Assembly (NCBI GenBank): GCA_030848705.1 | Contig: CM061240.1 | Span: 125,166,998 to 125,230,997 of the forward strand | Length of the DNA: 64,000 nt | Reading direction: 5' to 3' | Origin: Heracleum sosnowskyi | Lineage: Eukaryota > Streptophyta > Magnoliopsida > Apiales > Apiaceae | Shown here: piece by piece, positions 10,189-20,344 of the stretch | Layout of the letters: each line of letters begins with the position of its first letter | Numbering within the stretch: the first letter of the stretch is position 1 | Notes under the pieces: generated by a model | Seen by the model: only the letters and a program-made list of their open reading frames with translations | Told to the model about the DNA's origin: nothing | Databases searched by the model: none | Position numbers and translations under genes: made by a program

Positions 10189-11118
10189 TGTTGTGCCCTA
10201 AATCTCACATGGGTTCAATTTAAGGCCCATATTTGTTATAGGCCCAGCAGGGGTGTGTTGAGCTAGGTTTGTATGTACGGAGGTGCATGTTTAGTATACT
10301 GAGGTGCAGGTTCAGTGTACTAAGGTGCGGGGTACTGAGGAACAGGCTTGGGATACCATGGGTCAGATGCATGGTATTCTAATGTGGTTCAGGGTGCCAA
10401 GACAGGTTTAAGGTGTTGAGTTTCAGGTAAGGGGCATTGAGGTTCAGGTGGTCTGAACCTCGAGACTGGTCTCAGGTGACAAGTAGTCGGGACCTCAGGA
10501 AGGCAGAATGCTAGTTGGACAAGGACTCAGCAATCCTATACTTTAGGGGCACAAAAGTGTAACTGGCGAAGGACTTCTAGGCTTACTAAAACGTACTAGA
10601 TGGAGCAAATATAATCAATATAGGACTTGTATTGGTGGTTTCGGATATGCATTACATGCATGAGGATTTATAGGACTTAGTTATGGATGTGGACTAGGAC
10701 ACTGGAAAGCTCGGCTGGAGCTACCCAATTCGACTATAACTCTTAGAGTAGCCGAATTTGCAGCAAGGAAGAAGTATAAACCTAATAGAACTACATGGGG
10801 CTTGATTCCTATAAATAGGATATGTAGGCAATTGACTAAAGGATTCAGATTTTTCACTCTTGAGAAGCATAAGGCACGTGCACCTCAGTGATACATAATC
10901 CGGCGAATTTACTGGTAGTGTAGGATTTACGCTGCTTGTTTCGACCGGTGGTTTTGTCAACTCAGCCCCCGAAAACATACTTCAACCACCCTGTATCGGC
11001 TGCGAGTTACAGGTCCCTAGCTGCAAACCCACAGCTCCGTCCGACAACCAAGGACGTTTTTCTTGAATATTCCAGCGAGATTCTCTCAATTGTGTTGTAC
11101 CAAATTTCTCTCACAACA
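10189..11118 (+). repeat. Gypsy 5' LTR (930 bp)
   Basis: Starts tgttgtgccctaaatctc and ends tttctctcacaaca. A TATA box, tataaata, lies at 10810-10817. It would drive the element RNA. It lacks 14 bp (gagatgaattatct) present in the 3' copy, a loss bounded by a ct microrepeat. Short reading frames inside it on both strands carry no known domain. Confidence 0.93.
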
Positions 11119-11122
11119 TAAG

Positions 11123-11140
11123 TGGCGCTAGAAGGAGGGG
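11123..11140 (+). other. Gypsy primer-binding site
   Basis: Five bases after the LTR end comes tggcgctagaaggagggg. The leading TGG pairs with the CCA end of a tRNA, the usual primer for minus-strand synthesis. I cannot name the tRNA without a search. Confidence 0.7.
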
Positions 11141-11170
11141 AACTCCATCAGAAATCTTGAGAGAGAAAAG

Positions 11171-13261
11171 ATGTCGGATGATTCCGGAAATACGCAAACA
11201 CCAACTAACGGTGAAGATGATCGTGGAAAGGGTCCTCAGGGCGAGGTTAAGAACAAAGATATTTTCGATCACCTTAAGAATATTGGCGAAAGGGTGGATT
11301 CCTTGGAGAAAAAGTCTGAAAAGATGAAAAAATGGCGAAAAAAGCAGAGATCCTCGGAAAAACGCTTTAAAGCTCCAAAGGTTACACCTACTCGGCTGGA
11401 TTTTGGCAGTGAGGAGGAAGGACCTGAGAAGGAAAAAACAAAGAAGACTTTTTCTGACGTCAAAACCGATCAGAGTAATCCAGACTGGAACTCTGAAGCT
11501 GAGCTAAAGGATAAGGAGGACCCTGAACCTTCGGCCATGAGGAGTATAACGGTATTCGACCGAATGGGAAAGAGGCTTACAAATAAGGATTTAAGGCATA
11601 AACTTTTGGAGGCAAAATAGAAGGGTCCCAAGAAGGTACAAACTGAGAAATCACTGTCTAAGGCGTCAAGGAGTCACAAGGATAAGTCCCACTCTAAACC
11701 TGAAGATGAGCATAGCTCAGGCTCGTCATATAAAGCTGATGACAGCTCTGATGGGAGCTCCAACGATGGGACTGACACTGATGATACCTCTGAATCGGCT
11801 GAAGGGGATGGAAAGTATAAGGAGGAGGACCTCCAGAAGGTCCTCAAGAAGATTATGGCAGAAAAAGGCCCCCAGTCGGGATTGACAGTAGGCTCACCTT
11901 TCACCAGGAAGGTGCGGGATTCGCCCTTACCCCGTAGCTACAGAGGAGTAGGAGACTTGAAATTCGATGGGACCATGGACCCTGTGGAGTTTCTTAGCCG
12001 TTTCAACACGGAGATGGAAGTTTATCAAATCAAGGATTGCACTAAATGTCGCTTGCTGGCTGCGACTCTAAGGGACAGTGCTCACCAATGGTTCAAGAGG
12101 CTTCCCTCCAATTCAATTAAGTCATGGAGACAGATGGGTGAGATGTTTGTAACCCAGTTTAGAGCTTCGGTCACGTTTGCACCTCCAACTAACACACTGG
12201 CGAATATCAAACAGCGTGATAACGAGACGCTCAATGAGTATTTCAAGAGGTTCAATGCTGAGGTCCCAAGGGTGAAAAAAACCACGGACGAGACTTATAA
12301 AAATTTCCTGATTGCTGGGGTTAAGCCTGGAACTGAGTTCTGGAAGGAGCTGTAGAGTAGGGAGCCTACCACCTTGGCCGACTTTTACGCCAAGGCAGAA
12401 AGGCACAAAGTCATGGAACAATCTTTGGAGAATTTGAAAAAAGATAATGCTTCGCGAGACTGGAACATGAATAAAAGGAATAGGTCGTATAGCCCAAAGG
12501 AAAGGAATTACAGCAAGCGGACAACCTATAACACAGCTTCAGCTGATGGCCGGGATGCAAGCAAGGAGGCGAAGACTGCACCTCTGTCAGTAAACACCAC
12601 AGGTTCAAAGAGGACAGTGGAGTATAAATATCCATCTTCAAAGGGTAGTAGAAGGTACGCGGAATACACTCCTTTGGCTGCTCCTGTGGAACATATATTT
12701 GAAGTTGGTGATAAGACGGGGATGTTCAGGAAACCCTCTAAGACAGGACCTCCTGGAAGAAAGGATTTGGCCAGATATTGCGCTTTCCACGACACCAACG
12801 GGCACGAAACTGTCGACTGCCGACATCTCAAAGATCATATTGAGGACTTGATTAGGAAAGGTTTCCTCACAGAATTTGTGGCCCAGGAGGCGAAAAAGTA
12901 TAAAGATGATAGGTCCAAGAGAGATGAAGAGAAGTCTGCACCTGAACGAGCTACCAGGGCTGGTAGTATCCACACGATCATTGGTGGACCATATATTGGA
13001 GGTTTCAGTAGGAATGCAATGAAGAATTACACACGTGAGGCTAGAGGGAACCCTCTCACGAATGTTTATCATTTGGCAGATAGGCCCCCGAAATTGTTTA
13101 AAGGTGAAGCTGCAGACATCACCTTCACTGAAGACGATGCAAGGCATGTGCATCAACCCCACAATGATGCATTGGTGGTGACTATCACAATTGGAGGGCT
13201 CAATGTGCATCGAGTCTTGGTGGATAACGGAAGCTCCTGCAATATACTAGCTTATGACACT
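11171..13261 (+). pseudogene. gag: Gypsy gag and start of protease, two TAG stops
   Basis: Start ATG at 11171 (MSDDSGNTQTPTNGEDD), 53 bp after the LTR. One frame runs to 13261 broken only by TAG at 11618-11620 and 12353-12355. The first ~225 codons are charged and acidic with a short coiled coil (KNIGERVDSLEKKSEKMKK). The Retrotrans_gag capsid domain follows (LKFDGTMDPVEFLSRFNTEM ... WFKRLPSNSIKSW ... YFKRFNAEV), then a zinc motif CAFHDTNGHETVDC (CX2HX5HX4C) near 12780, a feature of Tat-type gag. The protease begins with VLVDNGSSCNILAY near 13220, whose DNGS is the catalytic motif, and is cut at 13261 by the inverted solo LTR. Codon order and frame continue beyond that insertion. Full-length expression would need read-through of both TAGs. 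Confidence 0.88.
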
Positions 13262-14114
13262 TGTTGTGAGAGAAATTTGGTAAAACACAATTGAGAGAAT
13301 CTCGCTAGAATATTCGTAAAATGCGTCCTTGGTTGTCGGACAGAGCCACAGGTTCACAGTATAAAGCCTGAAGCTGATTATAAGAACAGAATGGTTGAAG
13401 TAAGATTTCCGGGGGCTGTGTTGACAAAACCACCGGATGAAAAGGGCAGAATAATTCCTATTCGGCCAGCCAATTCACCGGAATATGTATCACAGAGGTG
13501 CACGAGCCTTATGCGTCTCAAGAGTGAAAATCCGAATCCTTTAGTCAAGTGCCTACATATCCTATTTATAGGAATCAAGCCCCATGTAGTTCTATTGAGT
13601 TTATACTTCTTCCTTCCTGCAAATTCGACCACTCTAGGATAATCCATCCTAGAGTTATAGTCGAATTAGTCAGCTCCAGCCGAGCTTTCCAGTGTCCTAG
13701 TTCATGTCCATCACTAAGTCCTATAAATCCTCAAGTAAGTAATGTATATCCGAGACAACCAATACATGTCCTATACTGATTATAATAGTTCCATCCATCA
13801 TGTTTAATCAGATTTAGGAGTCCTTTTATAAGTATAAATCCGTGCCCCTAAAGTATAGGTAGCTGAATCCTTGTCCTACTAGTACCCTGCCTTCCTGAGA
13901 TTTTGACTACTCATCACCTGTGACCAGTCTCGAGGTTCAGACCACCTGAACCTCAATACCCTTCACTTGAACCTCGATACCTGGAACCTGTCTTGCTACC
14001 GAGATAGCCTGAACCTGTGCCACGGTATCTTGCCTTCCAGCCCAATATACCACTACCGGACTTATAACAGATATGGGCCTTAAATTGAGCCCATGTGAGA
14101 TTTTGGGCACAACA
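13262..14114 (-). mobile_element. Inverted solo LTR of the same gypsy family (853 bp)
   Basis: Plus-strand start tgttgtgagagaaattt and end tgagattttgggcacaaca are the reverse complement of the gypsy LTR ends. A perfect 5-bp duplication acact flanks it (13257-13261, 14115-14119). Length is shorter than the 930/944-bp host LTRs, and many substitutions show it came from an older or different subfamily member. It sits in the protease coding sequence, antisense to the host element, so a host transcript would contain LTR sense (5' end) and antisense (here) copies able to fold into double-stranded RNA. Confidence 0.93.
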
Positions 14115-14119
14115 ACACT

Positions 14120-14620
14120 TATCAAAAGATGGGACTCGCGGATAAGGAAATGTCCCCTGCTTACAACGACTTATACGGATTTACTGGTGGACCAGTACAA
14201 GTTGTAGGAAGGGTGAAGCTCCCTGTTGTGTTGGGGGCTGAACCTATGAGAGCTACGCAGGTGACAAAATTCATGGTTGTAAATGAAGACATATCATATA
14301 ACTGTATCGTTGGCAGACCCCTCTTGAAGGAAATGAGAGTGGTAACCTCTATCTACCATCTCTCCATGAAATTTCCCACTCCAAACGGGATTGGATGTCT
14401 AAAGGGCTGTCAAGTGGATTCAAGGGAATGTTATAGCAAAGCCTTACGCACCGCTGAGCAAGCTTCGAAGCATTTGTTGTTGGTTGATGGAGGTACCACG
14501 GATAATTGCTACAAGTACTTGGAAGCATCAATGAATAATGAACCTCCACGGCAGGTAAAAAATTCATGCAATATAATTATGATTATCCAACATCCAGGTG
14601 AAGAGAACTCCACGGATATT
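14120..14620 (+). pseudogene. Gypsy protease, second part
   Basis: Continues the gag-pol frame after the solo LTR: MGLADKEMSPAYNDLYGFTG (here as GLADKEMSPAYNDLYGF), VVGRVKLPVVLG and CIVGRPLLKEM are the typical second half of a Tat/gypsy retropepsin-like domain, with the GRPLL motif near 14310. The frame reaches 14620, where the copia element with its duplication gtctt interrupts it; the reading frame resumes at 25389. Residues seen after 14625 in this frame belong to the copia LTR. Confidence 0.85.
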
Positions 14621-14625
14621 GTCTT

Positions 14626-15226
14626 TGTTGCCCAGTAAATAACAATTGTAGAAGGGGGTTGAATACAATTGTATAAGATTCTCGACTTTATATAACACAA
14701 ATATGAAAGATCAATAATAATAACAATAACAGCTTTATTAACTCTGATATAAAACTGTTACAAACTCTCTCAAGAAATTCTGATGTTCTTAAGAGCTGCT
14801 AGCTTACAAAACTCTCTCAAGAAATTCTATGTTCTCAAGAGCTTCTATTCGATTATGTTCTCTCTAAAAATCGAAACCAAGACTGTGTTTATATACTACA
14901 CACAGCTTCTCTATCAATAACAAGATAAGTCCTAATCAATAAAAAAGATAGAAACATATCTTTAATCGATAGCTGCATTCTACAAACCAGGAACCAACAG
15001 AAATAAACTTCCATGTTTAACTAGACTCCATATATAACTCGAAGTAGGAATCCTGATCAGCTTCAAGTCCTGATGATCAAATCTGATCATAGTCTGAGTA
15101 GGAATCCTGATGATAAACAAGATACTGACGCTTAGTCAAATACTGATGACCATGCAATACTGATGACGTCAGTAATCCTGATCATTTGAGTCTAGCTCCT
15201 GACAATCATTGAATTATGATCTAACA
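14626..15226 (-). repeat. Copia 3' LTR (601 bp)
   Basis: On the minus strand it starts TGTTAGATCATAATTC and ends TTACTGGGCAACA. It contains four or five copies of a TCAGGA(T) motif that is also scattered through the element's genes, an A-rich interior, and a TATATAAA box. Confidence 0.93.
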
Positions 15227-15240
15227 ATCTCCCCCAATCT
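15227..15240 (-). other. Copia polypurine tract
   Basis: Minus-strand AGATTGGGGGAGAT directly abuts the 3' LTR start. This is the expected plus-strand primer site. Confidence 0.85.
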
Positions 15241-15335
15241 CATACTTTGTGAAATAAAGTATAGATTCTAAAGATTCAATGATGTCAAAAACATGTATCA
15301 AAATGTACAAGTATCTTCAGAAACAACTTATCTGT

Positions 15336-18300
15336 TTAAACTCTTTGATAGAACAGATTCATCTTCAAGAAATTAGATAATAAACTTTCTTCTTCTTCTT
15401 CAAGAATTTGAATCAGTCTTTCCTTTAGATTTCTGAGTTCTTCATCTTCCTCATTAATCTGATAAATAGCTGCTCTGAGATTCAATATGGAGTTTCTTCG
15501 TAGACTGTGCTCTTCTAGCATAAGATAAGCAATTTCCTTCCCATCAGGATTGAGAGTAAGATGAGTCATGCCAAAATTTACTTCTTTAACAGCAGTACCC
15601 CTTTGCATTTCCACATCCTGACCTCTTTGATTTAAGTACATGGGAATATAATTACCATTGAAATTACTGTTTCCATCTAGTCTTCTTCTTATAGTTGACA
15701 AAATCATGTCACTCCATACTTTGCACACTTTGTTCTTCCATCTTAACAGATAGTGAACATATTTCAGTTCCTTTGTAGTTTTCATCAGCAGATCTTGAAT
15801 AGATAAGATCTTCACACTACCATCTTTCATGAAGTACAGAAGCTTTTCTTTCTTGTCAAAACCATCATGACAATCTATAACTATATCAACAGCTAGTAAA
15901 TTGTTCAGGTTTTCAGAAGTTAAAGTACCTCCAATTTTTGTCAAGGAGTAAGGATCAACATATGACATATTCAGATATTCACCATCTCTGTGTCCAATAC
16001 CTCCTCTTGAATTACTTGACAATTGCTTCAGATTTGAAAACATCTTTAACCAGAGTGCTTTTGATCTAACCATCTCAGATAAATCAACAACACTTGAAGC
16101 GCTTGTAATAATTCCACCAGACTGAAAATTGATAGGTGTATCACAACTTAATGTGCTAATATGTTTCCACTTCTTATCCTTTTCCTTTTCAAAGGCATAG
16201 CTTCTTTCCAGTAAAGATTCTTGTCTGCTTGAATTTCTCCATTGTCTTTCATTTGAAATTTTAAGCCTTTGTAGATAGAGATTGAAATCTTCATTTGTTC
16301 TTTTTGTAATATCTCTTCTTCTGGCTTTTTCTTCTTCATCTACTTCTTTGTTGTGACAATCAACAACAGTAGATAAGATTATCAAATCAACTTCTTGCAG
16401 AATTTCAGATTCATCAGGATCTTGAATGATGTCAGGATTAGAATCTTCAATTTGATTTGTATTGCTGAGAGTTGATTTACTTGACTTTCTTCTCAATTCA
16501 GGTTCTTCTTCAACAATTCCATCATCACCAAAAGTAGATCTGTCAGGAACTACTAGAGTTTGAATAGGTTCAGGAATTTCTTCAATTCTTAACCCTCTAG
16601 ACCTTGTCTGTCTAGGTACTGTTTGAGTTGAAGAACCTCTTCTACTTCTTCTAGCACCTCTCCTACCTTTGCCTCCTCTACCTCTAGCAGGGGCAGTATA
16701 GCTTTCCATTGTCTCTCTTTGTAATCTCAAAAATTCTTCATGTGAGAGATCTGGATATTCTTCACTTGCTGTAGAGAGTGCTTTTCTGGCAAATAATTGT
16801 TGAACTCTTTTATCAGTGTGATAAAGAGTAACAATTCTACCGTCTTTTGTAGAAAACTTCTGGAATAAATTTGATGCATCTTCAGGATTATCAATAATCA
16901 CATCTTCATTACCTTCAGGAATTGTAGCAAGAGTGTGTCCATGACCAGGTGTCAGGATTTGTTCTTCCGTCAGGATCTGAGACTGCATCAATGTTCTTAC
17001 TGTCTTAACTCCAGAATCAGAAACATGAGTTGACTGCGTAGTTTGACTTTGAGAAGTTTGAATTGTAGACTTCAAAACCGCAGCATCAGAGGTTTCTCCT
17101 TGTTTCACATTGTCACCACCATCATCTCCAGTATCATCATCATTATTCCTTAATACTAGATCAGGTGTACATTTTGTCTGAATAACCTTCTCCCCCTTTT
17201 TGACATCAGGATTTGACAATAATTGCAAAATTAAGGAAAGAGAGGTTTGAATTTCAGTTACCTTAGAATCCAGAGAATCAATTCTTTGATTGATGGAGGT
17301 TTGTTCTGAAACAATAGATTTCACTTGGGATTCTACTACCTTTAGATGTAAAGCAGTAGGCACCTTTGTAAAATTATTAAAAATATCAGTCCTCACTTTA
17401 TCAGTTGAATCCTTAATAGAATCAATCTCACTTTCCAGGCTCTTGGATAACAGAGTTGTAGCCTTCAGATGATTCTTCAAGTCTTGATTCTCTATAGACT
17501 TCACTGCATTATAAGCATGTTCCAAAGCAGAAGAATAACTTACAGAGTCTGCGGATCTGTACCATGAGTTATCCCATTCATTCTGTCTAAATGCCTTAGC
17601 AGGATCAAAAGAAGGAATAGAAAAATCTTGTCTTTGATCTTTTCCAGTATAAGCATTGCCAGCCATAAATGTACTCGATGAACCAAAATTAGATCCAAGA
17701 CTAATCTTGAGTGCTGTATCAATCTGGTCCTTCTCTTGTTGATTCTCATCATCATCATCACTATCATCATCAGAATTATCATCATCAGAACCATGAGATA
17801 TATCAGGATCAGGAATTGCAATACCTTTCAGTTTATCCCGTAATTCTGAGATAGGATGATCCATTGGTCTTGTACGAAGTGGCTGTATTAAAATAGGTTC
17901 ATTATCAGGAGCACCACTAGCGTCAGGATGAACATCGTCAGGATTTGAAATGCTTGCATCAGTATTTTCTACCAATGGTTCTTGTGTAGCTTGAGGTTCA
18001 GAAGCTGCTTCAACACTTTGAGCTAAAGGTTCTTGTGTGCTTCCCTCATTGACAATGTTCTCGACCAATCTTTCAATAGAAGCTGTAGCTTTGCCTGCAT
18101 CTTCACTTTGAGAAGATGGTTCTTGTGTAGCTGGAATGTTGATGTCTTCATTCTCCCTTTGAGAAAATGGTTCTTGTGTGACCATTCCACTAGCTAAGCC
18201 TTCACCCAAACTTTGATTGAGTGGTTCTTGTGTGGCAGGATCAACAGTAGCTGCTGAATCATTCTGAAATTCAGGTTCTTGTGGGCTTGATCCTTTCAGC

Positions 18301-19835
18301 TTCTTTTGTCTCTGATAGACTAACTCTTCTGCATTCCTCTTTTTCTTTGACTGAGATGTAAGTCCAACCAAGGAAGCAGTTTTAGAAACCTTCTCCCAAG
18401 AAATTTCTCTAAACTGAGATGGCGAGGCTGGAGAGTCTGATATAGAGACTACATTTGTTGTTGCATCAGGAATACTAACATCAGGATTTGCTAGAGCATC
18501 AGGAGTAGATGACTCATCAGGAATTGATGTCTGAATATCAGTATCCTTCATTTGCACTGTCAAAGGAATATGATACCTGCTTTTTGATAATTTCCTTGTC
18601 TTTTGTGGTTTTGATGATGGTACCACAGCTTTAGTAGCAGTATCAGCAACTTCCTTGTTCATATTCATCACAGAGGATATAGGTAAATCATCCTCTGAGT
18701 CAGTCTCATCCCTGAGAACTAACTTTCTTTTTACAGAAACAACCTCACCTCCCTTTGCAGCTTTCTTGACCAGGACCCCTTGTACACCCCCTTGTAACTT
18801 CTTTTTAGTGAGTGGTGTAGAGGAAAAATCCTTTGAACCTGATTGCCTTCCAGACACATCAGTTCTAGCTGATTTATTTGATTTTACAACTAAAGTCTTT
18901 TGTGAGACAGTAGAGGTGGTTGTTAACTGTTTAGACTGTTTAGGTTGCATGCTTGTGTCAGGAACAAGGTGGGTTGGGCCTTGCCCCATAGCATTAGAAA
19001 GAAGTCCATAACAAGTAGGCATTTTCTGATGTAAGAAAAACCTAACCTCATCAGGAATAAAAGCATTTCCTATGAAACCATTTGCCTTATCACTGTTGAC
19101 TAAGGACTTAATATTATTCTCAGTAATTCTACAGATTGGTAGAACTACATCATTCTCAAAAACAACATTAGGACATAAGTGATTAAATATCAACTGTAAA
19201 AATCTAAGAAAACAGACAGAACCCAACTTATCTGATTTCCTATCACTTAAAGCTTTTAAGATAAAAGACCCATAATCAAACACTGTAGAATGGATAAGAG
19301 AGTACCCAATTTTGAGAGATCTTGATGGAAGAGCATCAAAATTTGATGTCTTGTTCAGGAAACATCGGCTGATTGTATCAAAGAAGAAATTCCATTCCTT
19401 CTTAAGCTTTGTCCTGAAGAGATTGCCATATCTCTTTACTTCACCATTGTAGCCCAGTTTTGTGACAAACTCAAATAGAGTAGAGTCTGAAATCACACTA
19501 GAAACATTATCACCCAGAATAGGCAAATGCAACGCCTCTTCAATAACAGCAGGGGTGACATGATGAGTTACTCCATTGGATTCAAACTGCATTAGAATAG
19601 TTCATGTAGAACTTTGACCAAAAACAACTGTGTTCCAAACCTGCATTACAGACTTAAAAGAAACACTTGCAGGCTCTGTTAAAGCATACTTGAATGGGCT
19701 TGAAGTAAGAAAATCTTGAATTATATGGAACTCAGTAGGCAATTCCTGATGGTCTAGTATGGCTACAAAGTTATTAGTGGCAAAAGTAATATCACGAATC
19801 ACTGTTGGTTTGTTCATGAATGATGAAGACGCCAT
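15336..19835 (-). pseudogene. Giant additional ORF of the copia element, one in-frame TGA
   Basis: ATG at 19835 (MASSSFMNKPTVIRD); 77 codons later a TGA (19602-19604) interrupts, and the same frame then stays open for about 1420 codons to 15336. N-terminal globular part: HHVTPAVIEEALHLP, WNFFFDTISRCFL, FLRFLQLIFNHLCP. This resembles the uncharacterised extra protein found in Asteraceae copia elements, from general recall. Then come a basic Ser-rich region; six or seven TQEPxxQS repeats (17980-18290); an Asp/Glu run (DDDNSDDDSDDDDENQ); a coiled coil (near 17230-17480); an RGRGGKGRRGARRSRRG basic patch (near 16650); and a C-terminal folded-looking part. No zinc knuckle, RT, protease or clear membrane span is seen. 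It occupies the env-like position of Sireviruses but is not env-like. Function unknown; RNA or DNA binding is possible from the RGG-like patch. Confidence 0.75.
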
Positions 19836-20340
19836 TGTAATGCTTTTGAAAACTTGAGAATTAAGATATGAAGCAATTAGGGTATGAAAGCACAGAGAGA
19901 GAGATAGAAAACGAAAAACTGATGATGAGAGAGTAATTAAAGATGTAGAACAATGAAAAGTATTTTGTTAAAACAAAATATTACTCTCAATAACAGGTGG
20001 CAAAATATGATTTGTGCACAAATAATTAGTGGACAGATTACGTGTGTCATTAAATAAAACTGCACCGCTTTTTATGTGAATGTATAGATATATCTATAAT
20101 AGTGCAACACACGCGCGCATACAGTTGTCCTACTAAAACTCAACCGTCCATTAGCAGATACGGACGAAAAATTAGGCACAAATTTAGCAATGAAAATACT
20201 GACCTGTACATCAGGATTGACCAGTTGACTTCCTGTCAGGATTGAGTCCTATCAGGATTTGATCAAAGATACATACCTTTCTGAATAACTATCAGGATTT
20301 GACAGTTATCAGGATTTCTTCTCTGTAACCTTCCTCAGAA
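19836..20340 (-). promoter_or_regulatory. Leader of the extra ORF, possible internal promoter
   Basis: About 500 bp without coding sequence between the RT remnant and the extra ORF. Directly upstream of the ATG (minus strand) is a CT-rich leader (tctctctctctgtgc, from 19888-19911), typical of plant 5' UTRs. Between 20205 and 20315 five copies of tcaggatt are packed. This suggests the ORF could be transcribed on its own, but no transcript evidence is available. Confidence 0.4.
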
Positions 20341-20344
20341 ATTC

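Noticed and set aside
12082..13210. Minus-strand open frames opposite gypsy gag
   Set aside because: They are antisense to a clear gag with capsid and zinc motifs; low stop density there comes from codon bias on the other strand.
15336..19592. The giant copia ORF as an env-like gene
   Set aside because: The position fits a Sirevirus env-like ORF, but I see no signal peptide, transmembrane helix or envelope-like pattern.
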